A DNA stretch of 64,000 bases, taken from the NCBI RefSeq assembly GCF_007993935.1, contig NZ_VITY01000002.1:682001-746000 (forward strand), read 5' to 3'. The notes under the pieces were generated by a model. It made no database searches. It was not told the origin of the DNA and worked only from the letters and a program-made list of their open reading frames with translations. Of the stretch, positions 9,182 to 18,445 are shown in pieces. The stretch is from Bradyrhizobium macuxiense (GTDB taxonomy: Bacteria; Pseudomonadota; Alphaproteobacteria; Rhizobiales; Xanthobacteraceae). Both the position numbers and the translations under genes were made by a program. The number at the start of each line of letters is the position of its first letter. The first letter of the stretch is position 1.

Positions 9182-10465
9182 TCAGCTATTCACTGCACCG
9201 TGCGCTCGGAAATTCTCGATGAAGCGCAGCAGCACCCGCGCGCCGGTGTCGGCGTCGGCGAGCTCGACATGCTCGGCCGGATTGTGGCTGATCCCGCCGC
9301 GGCAGCGCACGAAGATCATCCCGATATCGGCGATGTCGACCATCGCCATGCCGTCATGCCCTGCCCCGCTCGGCAGCTCGAACACGGCATGGCCTTCGGC
9401 TGCGACAGCCGCAGCGATCTGCGTCTTGAGCCACGGCGCGCAGGGCACGCTGCGGTTCTCGTGGGTGACGTCGATCTGCAGTGCGAGCTCGCGGCGTTTT
9501 GCGATCGCCTCGATCTGCCGCACGATGTCGGCGACGGCGCGCTTGCGATGCATGTCGCTCTGCGAGCGGATGTCCATCGTGAAGGATACCTTGCCCGGGA
9601 TCACGTTGGTGGCGCCGGGCATCGCGCTGATGTAGCCGACGGTGCCGACGAGGCCGGCTTCATCGCTCCGGCAGAATTGCTCGATCGCAACGATGCATTC
9701 CGCGGCGCCGGTCAACGCATCGCGCCGCAGCGGCATCGGCACGGTGCCGGCATGGCCGGCGAAGCCGGTGAGATTGGCGGCGAGCCGTGTCGCACCGGAA
9801 ATCGCGGTGACGACGCCGACCGGCAGCGCCTTCTGTTCCAGCACCGGCCCCTGCTCGATGTGCAGCTCGACATAGCCGAGCAATTCGCGGCGGGCGCGCG
9901 CCGCCTTGCCGATATGATCGGGATCGAGCCCGAATTGGATCAGCGCATCGCGCATCGAGGTGCCGGCGCGATCGCGCGTGTTGAGCACGCTCGCGTCGAA
10001 CGTGCCGGCCACCGCGCGGCTGCCGAGCAAGGTCGAGGCGAAGCGCACGCCCTCCTCGTCGGCAAAGCCAACGATCTCGATCGCGAATGGCAGCCGCTTG
10101 CCGCGGCGGTTCAGGTCGGCAACGCAGGCGATCGCGGTGATGACGCCGAGCGGGCCGTCCCACCTTCCGGCATCGCGCACGGTGTCGTAATGCGAGCCGA
10201 GCATCAACGCCGGCAGGCCCGGCCGCTCGCCCTCGTAGCGGCCGCAGACATTGCCGATCGCATCGAGATGCGCGCTCATGCCGGCCTCGCGCATCCAGGA
10301 CAGGATCAGATCGGCCGCCTTGCGGTGCTCCTCGGTGAGGAAGATGCGCGCCAGATGCTCCGGCGTCTCCGAGATCGCCGCGAGCTGATCGATCCGCGCC
10401 ACGATCTCATCGCCAAGGGAAGACGGGTTTGAAGACGGGTTTGAGGACGGTTTTGTCTCGCTCAT
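9182..10465 (-). CDS. M20-family Zn hydrolase: allantoate/N-carbamoyl amidohydrolase-like
   Basis: About 427 residues from the ATG at 10465; an ATG at 10507 would add 14 residues without a better ribosome site. Metal-site motifs of the AllC/HyuC branch are present: GSHYDTVRDAG (about residue 90), FADEEGVRF, ELHIEQGP, GFAGHAGTVPM, GAGHDGMAM and GISHNPAEH. These enzymes remove the carbamoyl or ureido group from allantoate, ureidoglycine/ureidoglycolate or N-carbamoyl amino acids, releasing ammonia. It is divergent from the BMP transporter operon and close to an allantoinase-type gene at 17506-18444, so an allantoin/ureide role is likely, but exact substrate cannot be read. The N-terminus carries a short SSNP repeat. 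Confidence 0.88.
   Translation of the reverse strand: MSETKPSSNPSSNPSSLGDEIVARIDQLAAISETPEHLARIFLTEEHRKAADLILSWMREAGMSAHLDAIGNVCGRYEGERPGLPALMLGSHYDTVRDAGRWDGPLGVITAIACVADLNRRGKRLPFAIEIVGFADEEGVRFASTLLGSRAVAGTFDASVLNTRDRAGTSMRDALIQFGLDPDHIGKAARARRELLGYVELHIEQGPVLEQKALPVGVVTAISGATRLAANLTGFAGHAGTVPMPLRRDALTGAAECIVAIEQFCRSDEAGLVGTVGYISAMPGATNVIPGKVSFTMDIRSQSDMHRKRAVADIVRQIEAIAKRRELALQIDVTHENRSVPCAPWLKTQIAAAVAAEGHAVFELPSGAGHDGMAMVDIADIGMIFVRCRGGISHNPAEHVELADADTGARVLLRFIENFRAHGAVNS
10421..10456. repeat. 12-bp tandem repeat inside the hydrolase N-terminus
   Basis: Three head-to-tail 12-base units (AGACGGGTTTGA twice, then a diverged GGACGGTTTTGT) encode the SSNP repeats of the M20 hydrolase on the minus strand. 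Slippage here would change length without breaking the frame. Confidence 0.75.
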
Positions 10466-10744
10466 GCTGTTTCCCATCAGTCGAACCGGCGCCGGAGCCC
10501 GCTTCACTCGTAGCAGGCCCGGTCCGATTCACCAGCCGACAAATGGCGTCGTCTGCGACGTCCCGGCCGGGCGCGCCTCGGCCGGCCGGCGGTTAGCGGT
10601 TGCTTAACGGCATTGCATACAACGAAGAATGATCGCCCACAAATTAGGCATCGCCAGTGTTTCCGATTCCAAAGACGAACCACATCGACCATTATTCCCA
10701 TTAATAATCAGCTGCTTACGGAACCATGATTGCCAAACGTGCTC

Positions 10745-10760
10745 TGGCACGAAGCTTGCG
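10745..10760 (+). promoter_or_regulatory. Sigma-54 (RpoN) promoter for the ureide transporter operon
   Basis: TGGCACG-AAGC-TTGC at 10745-10759 matches the -24/-12 consensus TGGCACG-N4-TTGC at every fixed position; the following G departs from the usual A/T. The GG and GC dinucleotides are exactly 12 bases apart. It lies 76 bases upstream of the BMP gene ATG at 10836 on the same strand. A sigma-54 promoter requires an enhancer-binding activator such as NtrC. I could not see a clear NtrC palindrome in 10508-10744, the rest of which I can only describe as an ordinary divergent intergenic region. Confidence 0.75.
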
Positions 10761-10835
10761 ACACTCCGTCAAGCGCCGCCGTTACGGCGGCTGCGACTAG
10801 GACAGGCGGGCCAGCCCCGCCGGAGGGAGCAGGCG

Positions 10836-11945
10836 ATGGATTTTGGCAGGATTTCAAGAAGGCATTTATTGCAGGGAAGCGCGGCGCTGGCGCTCGGCAG
10901 CACGCTCGGCACTCGCGGCGCGGCAGCGGCGGAAACCACGGTCGGCTTCATCTATGTCGGCTCGCGCGACGACTACGGCTACAACCAGGCGCACGCGCAA
11001 GGAGCCGCGGCGGTGAAGAAGCTTCCCGGCATCAAGGTGGTCGAGGAAGAGAAGGTGCCGGAGACCGATGCGGTCGAGAAGACCATCGAGTCCATGGTCA
11101 ATCTCGACGGCGCCACGCTGCTGTTTCCGACCTCGTTCGGCTACTACAACCCGCACGTCGTCAAGATGGCCGGCAAGTTTCCCAAGCTGCACTTTGAGCA
11201 TTGCGGCGGCCTGTGGAGCGACAAGGACCCGAAGAACGCCGGCAGCTATTTCGGCTATATCGACGAGGCGCAATACATCTCCGGCATCGTCGCCGGCTAT
11301 TCGACCAAGAGCGGCAAGCTCGGCTTCGTCGCGGCCAAGCCGATCCCGCAGGTGCTGCGCAACATCAACGCGTTCACGCTCGGTGCCCGGCTCGCCAATC
11401 CGAAGGCGACGACGCAGGTGATCTTCACCGGCGACTGGTCGATGCCGGTCAAGGAAGCCGAGGCGACCAACAGCCTGATCGATCAGGGCGTCGACGTGCT
11501 GACCTGCCATGTCGACGGACCGAAGACGATGGTCGAGAACGCCGCGCGCCGCGGCGCGATGGTTTGCGGCTATCACGTCAACCAGTCGCCGCTGGCGCCG
11601 AAAGCCTATCTCACCGGCGCCGAATGGAATTGGGAAGCGCTGTATCCGAAATTCGTCAAGATGATCGTCGCGGGCGAACCGATCCCGAACTTCTATCGCG
11701 GCGGCCTGAAGGAAGAGATCGTCAAGGTCTCGCCCTATGGCGAGATGGTCTCGGCGGAAGCGCGCAAGCACGCCGATGACGTCAAGGCCAAGTTCATGTC
11801 CGGCGAATACACGATCTTCAAGGGCCCGATCGCCGACAACAAGGGCAAGACGGTGATCGCCGGCGGCACCGACCGCGGCCAGCAGGATCCCGAACTCGAG
11901 AAGATGGACTATCTGGTCGAGGGCGTGATCGGAGCCACCGCGTGA
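10836..11945 (+). CDS. BMP-family ABC transporter substrate-binding protein
   Basis: 369-residue periplasmic binding protein of the BMP (basic membrane protein, PF02608-type) family, which commonly binds nucleosides or other purine-like ligands. The ATG at 10836 follows a strong GGAGGGAGC ribosome site; an upstream in-frame ATG has none. The N-terminus has a twin-arginine type signal, SRRHLLQGSAALALGS, ending near RGAAAAE. Landmarks include VGFIYVGSRDDYGYNQAHAQGA and HFEHCGGLW. It heads an operon with two permeases, a hydrolase and an ATPase (all gaps under 20 bases or overlapping) behind a sigma-54 promoter. The ligand is likely a nitrogen-rich ureide or purine derivative (inference from neighbours). 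Confidence 0.9.
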   Translation: MDFGRISRRHLLQGSAALALGSTLGTRGAAAAETTVGFIYVGSRDDYGYNQAHAQGAAAVKKLPGIKVVEEEKVPETDAVEKTIESMVNLDGATLLFPTSFGYYNPHVVKMAGKFPKLHFEHCGGLWSDKDPKNAGSYFGYIDEAQYISGIVAGYSTKSGKLGFVAAKPIPQVLRNINAFTLGARLANPKATTQVIFTGDWSMPVKEAEATNSLIDQGVDVLTCHVDGPKTMVENAARRGAMVCGYHVNQSPLAPKAYLTGAEWNWEALYPKFVKMIVAGEPIPNFYRGGLKEEIVKVSPYGEMVSAEARKHADDVKAKFMSGEYTIFKGPIADNKGKTVIAGGTDRGQQDPELEKMDYLVEGVIGATA

Positions 11946-13051
11946 CGACCGAGGCGGCGGAATCGGTGGAGGCGGCCGGCGTTGCTCCGGCCGCCGATCC
12001 CGGCTTCCTCCAGCGCTACGGCGCGAGCATCGAGTACATCCTGATCCCGGGTGCGGCGCTGGTCGGTGCGCTCGCGGTGTTCGGCGGCTTCATCGCGCTC
12101 TACGGCAAGAACCCGCTCGATCTCTATTTCTACATGTATTACGGCGCGTTCGGCACCTGGTTCTCCTGGCAGAACACGCTGACCCGCGCCGCGCCCTTGA
12201 TCCTGACCGCGCTGTGCACGGCGCTGCCGGCGCAGCTCGGCATGGTGATCATCGGCGGCGAAGGCGCGCTCCTGATCGGCGCATTGTCGGCGACATCGGC
12301 GGCGCTGGCATTGCAGGGTGCCGCGCCGATCGTGGTGCAGATCGCGATGGTGATCGCGGGCATGATCGGCGGCGGCCTCTGGATCACGCTCTCGGGCGGC
12401 CTGCGGCAGTATCGCGGGGTCAACGAGACGATCTCGAGCCTGCTGCTGGTCTACATCGCGCTCGCGATCCTGAACCATTTGGTCGAGGGGCCGATGCGCG
12501 ATCCGGCCAGCCTCAACAAGCCGTCGACGCGCGAGATCGGAGCCGCCAACATGATCGGCACCATTCCCGGCACCGACGTGCATTGGGGCCTGGTGTTCGG
12601 CCTGGTCGCGGCCATCGCGGCCTACATCTTGATCTATCACACCACCTTCGGCTTCGCCGCGCGCGTCGCCGGCGGCAACATCCGCGCCGCCAAGATCGTG
12701 GGGCTTAGCGTCGGCAAGCTGATCATGACCGTCTGCTTCCTCGCAGGCAGCAGCGCAGGCCTTGCCGGCATGATCGAGGTCGCGGCCGTGCAGGGCCGCA
12801 CCAATGCCAATCTCGCCGCGGGCTACGGCTTCACCGGCATCCTGGTTGCGTTCCTGGCGCGGCAGAATCCGCTGGCGATCATTCCAGTGGCGATCCTGCT
12901 CGGCGGCATCTCGGCCTCCGGCGGCCTGTTGCAGCGGCGGCTCGGGCTGCCCGATGCCTCCGTGCTGGTGCTGCAAGGCATCATCTTCGTGTTCGTGCTG
13001 GCGAGTGATGCGCTCTATGGGCGGATCGGCTTCCTGAAGGGAAAGTCCTGA
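11942..13051 (+). CDS. ABC transporter permease (BMP-type system, first permease)
   Basis: 369-residue inner-membrane permease of the BPD_transp_2 family, as in the nucleoside importers of the YufP/NupP kind. Starts with GTG overlapping the TGA of the binding-protein gene by four bases, indicating translational coupling. A hydrophilic N-terminal tail of about 30 residues precedes around ten hydrophobic segments. The GMVIIGGEGALLIGA block, the YRGVNETISSLLLVYIAL segment (cytoplasmic coupling region) and the C-terminal GFTGILVAFLARQNPLAI segment are typical. It pairs with the product of the next gene to form the channel. Confidence 0.9.
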   Translation: MTTEAAESVEAAGVAPAADPGFLQRYGASIEYILIPGAALVGALAVFGGFIALYGKNPLDLYFYMYYGAFGTWFSWQNTLTRAAPLILTALCTALPAQLGMVIIGGEGALLIGALSATSAALALQGAAPIVVQIAMVIAGMIGGGLWITLSGGLRQYRGVNETISSLLLVYIALAILNHLVEGPMRDPASLNKPSTREIGAANMIGTIPGTDVHWGLVFGLVAAIAAYILIYHTTFGFAARVAGGNIRAAKIVGLSVGKLIMTVCFLAGSSAGLAGMIEVAAVQGRTNANLAAGYGFTGILVAFLARQNPLAIIPVAILLGGISASGGLLQRRLGLPDASVLVLQGIIFVFVLASDALYGRIGFLKGKS

Positions 13052-13052
13052 C

Positions 13053-13979
13053 ATGGCGGATGCATCGCTCGGACTCTGGACCGTCCCGCTCGCCGTGTTC
13101 GGCGGCGCCATCCGCGTCTCGACGCCGTTTTTATTCGTCAGCCTCGGCGAATGCATCACCGAGCGAAGTGGCCGCATCAATCTCGGCCTCGAAGGCACGC
13201 TGGTGATGGGCGCGATGAGCGCCTATGGCATCTCCTATCTCTCGGGCTCGCCATGGCTTGGCGTGCTCGCGGCCGGGATGACCGGCGCCCTGTTCGGCGC
13301 GCTGCATGCCGGCATCTGCTCGCTGCCGCGCGTCAACGACATCGCGGTCGGCATCGCGCTGATGCTGCTCGGCACTGGTTTGGCCTTCTTCCTCGGCAAG
13401 CCGCTGATCGAGCCGACGGCCGCAAGGCTGCCGGCGATCGATTTCGGCTGGTGGAGCGACATCCCGCAGCTGCGCGCGGCGCTGCGCATCAACGTGCTGT
13501 TCCTGATCGGCGTCGCGATCGCGCCGCTGCTCTATTGGGCGTTCAGGACCACGCGATGGGGCCTGTTGATCCGCACCGCCGGCGAGAGCGCCGACGCTGC
13601 GCGCGCGATGGGTCATTCCGTGCTGCTGATCCGGCTGCGCGCCACCATGATCGGCGGCTTCCTCGCCGGCATCGGCGGCTCGTTCCTGTCGCTGTTCTAT
13701 CCCGGCAGCTGGAACGAGGGTCTCTCCTCGGGACAGGGCATCACCGCGGTCGCGCTGGTCATCTTCGCGCGCTGGGACCCGATGCTGTGCCTGTGGGCCT
13801 CGCTCGCCTTCGGCGGCGCCGCCGCGCTCGGGCCCGCGCTGCAATCGGTCGGCATCACCTCCGGCTATCATCTGTTCAACGCCGCGCCCTACATCCTGAC
13901 CCTGGCGATCATGATCATCACCTGCTCGCCGAAGCGCACGCTGACCGGCGCGCCGGCCGAATTGTCCATCACCCGATAG
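13053..13979 (+). CDS. ABC transporter permease (BMP-type system, second permease)
   Basis: 308-residue inner-membrane permease of the same superfamily, YufQ/NupQ-like. It begins one base after the first permease stop. Family landmarks: [21 protein letters not shown] near the N-terminus, [25 protein letters not shown] in the middle (the coupling segment), and [17 protein letters not shown] near the C-terminus. It is shorter than its partner, as usual for this pair. It should form a heterodimeric channel with the 11942-13051 product, driven by the double ATPase at 14676-16208. Confidence 0.9.
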   Translation: MADASLGLWTVPLAVFGGAIRVSTPFLFVSLGECITERSGRINLGLEGTLVMGAMSAYGISYLSGSPWLGVLAAGMTGALFGALHAGICSLPRVNDIAVGIALMLLGTGLAFFLGKPLIEPTAARLPAIDFGWWSDIPQLRAALRINVLFLIGVAIAPLLYWAFRTTRWGLLIRTAGESADAARAMGHSVLLIRLRATMIGGFLAGIGGSFLSLFYPGSWNEGLSSGQGITAVALVIFARWDPMLCLWASLAFGGAAALGPALQSVGITSGYHLFNAAPYILTLAIMIITCSPKRTLTGAPAELSITR

Positions 13980-13995
13980 ACCGCGAGATCATTCC

Positions 13996-14679
13996 ATGCC
14001 TGAGCGCTTCATCAAGTCCGAGCCCTATGCCTGGCCCTACAATGGCGATCTGCGGCCAGGGAATACCGCGCTCATCATCATCGACATGCAGACCGATTTC
14101 TGCGGCGTCGGCGGTTATGTCGACAAGATGGGCTACGACCTGTCGCTGACGCGGGCGCCGATCGAGCCGATCAAGAAGCTGCTCGCGGTGATGCGCGCGC
14201 AGGGTTTTCACATCATCCACACCCGCGAAGGCCACCGCCCTGATTTGGCCGACCTGCCCGCCAACAAGCGCTGGCGCTCGCGCCAGATCGGCGCCGGCAT
14301 CGGCGATCCCGGCCCCTGCGGCCGCATCCTGGTGCGCGGCGAGCCGGGCTGGGAGATCATTCCCGACCTCGCGCCGCTGCCGGGCGAACCCGTCATCGAC
14401 AAGCCCGGCAAGGGCTCGTTCTGTGCCACTGATCTGGAGCTGATGCTGCGGCTGCGCGGCATCGAGAACATCGTGCTGACCGGCATCACCACCGATGTCT
14501 GCGTCCACACCACGATGCGCGAGGCCAACGACCGCGGCTTCGAATGCGTGCTGGTCGAGGATTGCTGCGGCGCGACCGACAAGAGCAATCACGACCACGC
14601 GCTGAAGATGATCAAGATGCAGGGCGGCGTGTTCGGCGCGGTGACCAAATCGACAGACCTGATCGGGGCATTGTCGTGA
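13996..14679 (+). CDS. Biuret amidohydrolase-like cysteine hydrolase
   Basis: 227-residue isochorismatase-family hydrolase that closely resembles what I know of rhizobial biuret amidohydrolase (BiuH), which converts biuret to allophanate and ammonia. Matching features are the YPWPYNG-like start ([11 protein letters not shown]), [34 protein letters not shown] and GITTDVCV. The predicted triad is Asp34, Lys139 and Cys169. It lies inside the ABC importer operon, 16 bases after the second permease, and its stop overlaps the ATPase start, so the hydrolase is made together with the importer. Other small ureides or carbamoyl compounds are possible substrates. Confidence 0.85.
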   Translation: MPERFIKSEPYAWPYNGDLRPGNTALIIIDMQTDFCGVGGYVDKMGYDLSLTRAPIEPIKKLLAVMRAQGFHIIHTREGHRPDLADLPANKRWRSRQIGAGIGDPGPCGRILVRGEPGWEIIPDLAPLPGEPVIDKPGKGSFCATDLELMLRLRGIENIVLTGITTDVCVHTTMREANDRGFECVLVEDCCGATDKSNHDHALKMIKMQGGVFGAVTKSTDLIGALS

Positions 14680-16208
14680 TCATCGGCGAACCGCCCGCCC
14701 CGTCAGGCGCATTCGGCATCGACGCCATCGCCATGACGATGCGGTTCGGCGATTTCACCGCGCTCGACAATGTCGAATTGAAAGTGCGCCCCGGCTCGTT
14801 CCACGCGCTGCTCGGCGAGAACGGCGCCGGCAAGAGCACGCTCGTGAAATGCATCATGGGCTATTACCACGCTACCGAAGGCGACATCATTGTCGGCGGC
14901 CGCCAGCAGACCATCGCCAATCCCAAGAATGCGCATGCGCTCGGCCTCGGCATGGTCTACCAGCACTTCACGCTGGTGCCGGCGATGACGGTCGCCGAGA
15001 ATCTGGTGTTGGCGCGCGACGACGTGCCTTCGGTGGTCGACTGGCGCAAGGAGAAGAAGGAGCTCGAGGCCTTCCTTTCGCGGATGCCGTTCAAGGTGCC
15101 GCTCGACGCCAAGGTCTCCGACATCTCCGCCGGCGAACGGCAGAAGTGCGAGATCCTCAAGCAGCTCTATCTGAAGCGCCGCTTCCTGATCCTGGACGAG
15201 CCGACTTCAGTGCTGACGCCGGGTGAGGCCGACGAGGTGCTCGGCATGCTGCGCGCCATGGTGGTCGCAGGCGAACTCACCATCCTGATGATCACGCACA
15301 AGTTCCGCGAGGTGATGGCGTTTGCCGATGAGGTGACGATCCTGCGCCGCGGCAAGCTCGCCGGCACCGGCCGCGTCGCCGACCTCACGCCCGACGAGAT
15401 GGCGCGCACCATGATCGGCGCCGAGCAGCTCACCGTGCAGCCGCCGCGCACCGGCGAGACCGGCGCGCCCCGGCTCGAACTCGACAAGCTCACTGCGCGC
15501 GATGACGCGGGCGCAATTGCCGTGCACGGCGTGTCGCTGACCGTGAAGAGCGGCGAGATCGTCGGCATCGCCGGCGTGTCCGGCAACGGCCAGCGCCAGC
15601 TGGTCGAAGTGCTGGCCGGCCAGCGCGAAGCCGAAAGTGGCCTGATCCGCGTCCAGGGCGAGGCTTATGCTGCGAGCCGCGAGGAGATGCGCCGCCACAG
15701 GATGTCGCTGCTGCCGGAGGAGCCGCTGAAGAACGCCTGTGTCGGCGGCATGAGCGTCGCCGACAACATCGCGTTCCGTGAGTTCGATCGCGCGCCGTTC
15801 GCGCGGGGCGGCTGGTGGCTGAACGGCAAAGCATTCAGAAGCGATGCGGAGCGCAAGATCAACCGCTACAAGATCAAGACCCGCACGCCGGAGACGCCGA
15901 TCGCGGCACTCTCGGGCGGCAATGTGCAGCGCGCGGTGCTGGCGCGTGAGCTCTCGGGCGACGTCGAGGTGCTGATCGCCGCCAACCCCTGCTTCGGGCT
16001 CGACTTCGCGGCGGTCGCGCAGATCCATGCCGAGATCATGGCGGCCCGCAACCGCGGCGCGGCGGTGCTCTTGGTCAGCGAAGACCTCGACGAGCTCCTG
16101 GAGCTGTCGGATCGGCTGGTCGTGATGTTCCACGGCGCGTTCGTGCACGAGGCCCGCGCCAGCGAGGCCGACCTCACCGAGATCGGCCGGCACATGGCAG
16201 GACACTGA
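14676..16208 (+). CDS. ABC transporter ATPase with two nucleotide-binding domains
   Basis: 510-residue cytosolic ATPase with tandem ABC domains, the type found in BMP/nucleoside and ribose importers. The GTG at 14676 overlaps the preceding TGA by four bases and gives [13 protein letters not shown]; the frame is open further upstream, but only inside the hydrolase gene. Domain 1 (residues ~15-245) has Walker [10 protein letters not shown], signature ISAGERQK and Walker B FLILDEPT. Domain 2 (~265-500) has the degenerate Walker [11 protein letters not shown], signature LSGGNVQRA, and NPCFGLD in place of the usual DEPTRGLD, all usual for the second half of this family. It powers the permeases at 11942-13979. 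Confidence 0.92.
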   Translation: MIIGEPPAPSGAFGIDAIAMTMRFGDFTALDNVELKVRPGSFHALLGENGAGKSTLVKCIMGYYHATEGDIIVGGRQQTIANPKNAHALGLGMVYQHFTLVPAMTVAENLVLARDDVPSVVDWRKEKKELEAFLSRMPFKVPLDAKVSDISAGERQKCEILKQLYLKRRFLILDEPTSVLTPGEADEVLGMLRAMVVAGELTILMITHKFREVMAFADEVTILRRGKLAGTGRVADLTPDEMARTMIGAEQLTVQPPRTGETGAPRLELDKLTARDDAGAIAVHGVSLTVKSGEIVGIAGVSGNGQRQLVEVLAGQREAESGLIRVQGEAYAASREEMRRHRMSLLPEEPLKNACVGGMSVADNIAFREFDRAPFARGGWWLNGKAFRSDAERKINRYKIKTRTPETPIAALSGGNVQRAVLARELSGDVEVLIAANPCFGLDFAAVAQIHAEIMAARNRGAAVLLVSEDLDELLELSDRLVVMFHGAFVHEARASEADLTEIGRHMAGH

Positions 16209-16214
16209 CGCACG

Positions 16215-17381
16215 TCACTGATTCCGCGACGATGCCGCCGCGCGTTCGTGGTGTGGCGCACCGCGCAGGAACGCCCTGCCGAAATCATCGACGGCAGGCG
16301 CCAGGATCGCCCGATCCCGCGGCAGCGCCTGCGGCATCTCGTCGCGGATGAACGCCAGCAGCTTCTCGCGTATCTCGCAGCGCAGGTCCCAGGACTGCGG
16401 CGCATTCCGCGCGCTGACCAGCGCACGCAGCTCGATCGTGCGCGGGTGGGTATCAATCACCTGCAGATTGACGACTGCGCCATCCCACAGTCTCGACTCC
16501 TTGGCGACCTGCTCAAGCCTGTTGCGGATCGCCGGCACGTCGGCGCTGTAATCCACGTGGAGCGCGATTGCGCCGATCAGCGACTGCGCGTCGCGCGTCC
16601 AGTTCTGGAACGGGCGCTCGATGAAATAGGACAGCGGCACCACCATGCGGCGCCAGTCCCACAGCCGGATCACGACATAGGTCGAGGCGATGTCCTCGAC
16701 CCAGCCCCATTCGTTCTCGATGATGACGGCATCCTCGATCCGGATCGGCTGGGTGACGGCGATCTGCACGCCGGCGATCAGATTGCTCAACAAGGGTCGC
16801 GCCGCGAGACCGACGATCAGGCCGGCGGCGCCCGCGGACGCGAACAGGCTGACGCCATACTGCCTGACCGAATCGAATGTCATCAGCGCGGTGGAGACCG
16901 CGATGATGACGATCAGCGTATCGGTGACCCGCTTGAAGACGCGCACCTGGGTGACGTGCTTGCGCGCCAGGAAATTCTCGGCAACGTCGAGACGGAATCT
17001 GTCGAGATATCTGCCCGAGGCCATGTCGACGGCGCGGATCGAGATCCAGCCGACCAGCGCGATCACGGCGACGCCGAAGAAATGGCTGAGCGTCTGCCGC
17101 AGCAGATCGTCGAGCGGTGCCAGCGGCAACACCAGCGCGACGGCGGCGAGACACAGCGCCAGCCGTGACGGCCCCGAGGTCCGGTCAAGCAGCTGCGGTG
17201 CGACCGCATTCTTCGATCCGACCATACGGTGGACGAGACGCTGCGCGATCGCGTGAACGACCAGCGCCGCGGCGATCGCAGCCGTGATCAGGACAAGACC
17301 GAACACCCAATCCGGAACCCAACAAAATGTGTGTTCCAGTTCGACCATGACATCGCGCATGAAACCCGCCTGCTCCCGCAT
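16215..17381 (-). CDS. MscS-family mechanosensitive ion channel
   Basis: 388-residue inner-membrane channel protein. Four or five hydrophobic segments occupy residues ~20-190. The pore-lining helix and following beta domain are recognisable in GVSLFASAGAAGLIVGLAARPLLSNLIAGVQ and ITQPIRIEDAVII-like sequence (VTQPIRIEDAVIIENEWGWVEDI). A soluble C-terminal domain follows (residues ~240-370). Such proteins release solutes under osmotic downshock. It is convergent with the ABC ATPase gene with a 6-base gap, and is not obviously linked to the ureide genes. Confidence 0.9.
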   Translation of the reverse strand: MREQAGFMRDVMVELEHTFCWVPDWVFGLVLITAAIAAALVVHAIAQRLVHRMVGSKNAVAPQLLDRTSGPSRLALCLAAVALVLPLAPLDDLLRQTLSHFFGVAVIALVGWISIRAVDMASGRYLDRFRLDVAENFLARKHVTQVRVFKRVTDTLIVIIAVSTALMTFDSVRQYGVSLFASAGAAGLIVGLAARPLLSNLIAGVQIAVTQPIRIEDAVIIENEWGWVEDIASTYVVIRLWDWRRMVVPLSYFIERPFQNWTRDAQSLIGAIALHVDYSADVPAIRNRLEQVAKESRLWDGAVVNLQVIDTHPRTIELRALVSARNAPQSWDLRCEIREKLLAFIRDEMPQALPRDRAILAPAVDDFGRAFLRGAPHHERAAASSRNQ

Positions 17382-17505
17382 TGCAGGCCGCTAACGCACA
17401 GCATCCGGGATCGCTTCTGACGCCCGTGCAATGCAGCAATTCACCCGATGCAACCCGCTCGGATGCCCGGGACAGCTGCGTCAAACCGGTGGACGTGGAA
17501 CCGCG

Positions 17506-18444
17506 CTAGCCGATCTCGAACGCGTCGGCGGCGAGATGCTTCAGATTGGCGTGCCAATGCTCGGCGATCGCAAGCCGCGTCGGCACCCAGACGTGCTCGT
17601 GCTTCCCGATGTAATCGAGAAAGCGCATCAGCGCGGCGGCGCGGCCGGGACGGCCGACGACACGGCAATGCAGGCCGACCGACATCATCTTGGGTCGCGT
17701 CGCGCCCTCGGCATAAAGCACGTCGAAGCTGTCCTTCAAATAAGCGTAGAACTCGTCGCCGCCGCCAAAGCCCTGCGCATTGATGAAGCGCATGTCGTTG
17801 GCATCGAGCGTGTAGGGGATCACGAGATGCGGCTCGGTGCCCGGTGACTTGATCCAATACGGTAGATCGTCGGCATAGGAATCGCAGAGATAGCGCAGGC
17901 CGCCGGCCTCCATCAGCAGCCGCAGCGTGTTGATCGAGGAGCGGCCGGTGTACCAGCCGAGCGGCCGCGCGCCGGTGGCCTCGGTATGCACGGCGATGGC
18001 GCGGGCGATCTCCGCGCGCTCCTCGTCCTCCGACATCTCCTTGTGCTCGACCCAGCGCAGGCTGTGGCTCGCGATGTCCCACCCCGCCTCCTGCATCGCG
18101 GCGACGACTTCGGGATTGCGCTTCAACGCCATCGCGACGCCGAACACGGTCGCCGGCAACCTCCGCTCGGTGAACATCCGCCACAGCCGCCAGAAGCCGG
18201 CGCGCGAGCCATATTCGAACATGGTTTCGATATTGGCGTGGCGCTGGCCGACCCAGGGCTGCGCGCCGAGCACGTCGGACAGAAACGCTTCCGAGGCGCG
18301 ATCGCCGTGCAGGATGTTGTTCTCGCCGCCCTCCTCGAAATTGACCACGAACTGCACGGCGACGCGCGCAGCGTCAGGCCACTTCGGATCCGGCGGGTTG
18401 CGGCCGTAGCCGCGGAGATCGCGCGGATAGCGGGCCTCGGTCAC
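17506..18444 (-). CDS. puuE: Allantoinase, PuuE-type (polysaccharide-deacetylase fold)
   Basis: 312-residue cytosolic enzyme of the polysaccharide deacetylase/NodB superfamily, in the PuuE branch that hydrolyses allantoin to allantoate. Diagnostic blocks: DLRGYGRNPPDPKWPD at the N-terminus, AVQFVVNFEEGGENNILHGD, GSRAGFWRLWRMF, GWDIASHSLRWVEHK (histidine metal/active-site region), GWYTGRSS, and DANDMRF. It begins with GTG at 18444, one base after the stop of the DUF3830 gene, so the two are probably one transcript. With the M20 amidohydrolase at 9182-10465 and the transporter operon it would supply an allantoin-to-ureidoglycolate route (inference). Confidence 0.9.
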   Translation of the reverse strand: MTEARYPRDLRGYGRNPPDPKWPDAARVAVQFVVNFEEGGENNILHGDRASEAFLSDVLGAQPWVGQRHANIETMFEYGSRAGFWRLWRMFTERRLPATVFGVAMALKRNPEVVAAMQEAGWDIASHSLRWVEHKEMSEDEERAEIARAIAVHTEATGARPLGWYTGRSSINTLRLLMEAGGLRYLCDSYADDLPYWIKSPGTEPHLVIPYTLDANDMRFINAQGFGGGDEFYAYLKDSFDVLYAEGATRPKMMSVGLHCRVVGRPGRAAALMRFLDYIGKHEHVWVPTRLAIAEHWHANLKHLAADAFEIG

Positions 18445-18445
18445 A

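Noticed and set aside
8099..10432. 777-codon open frame on the plus strand opposite the kinase and M20 hydrolase
   Set aside because: It spans two real minus-strand genes and their spacer, has no family motifs and no ribosome site.
10421..10456. Short tandem repeat as a possible CRISPR or regulatory array
   Set aside because: Three 12-base units without spacers, inside a coding region and in frame; a plain coding microsatellite.
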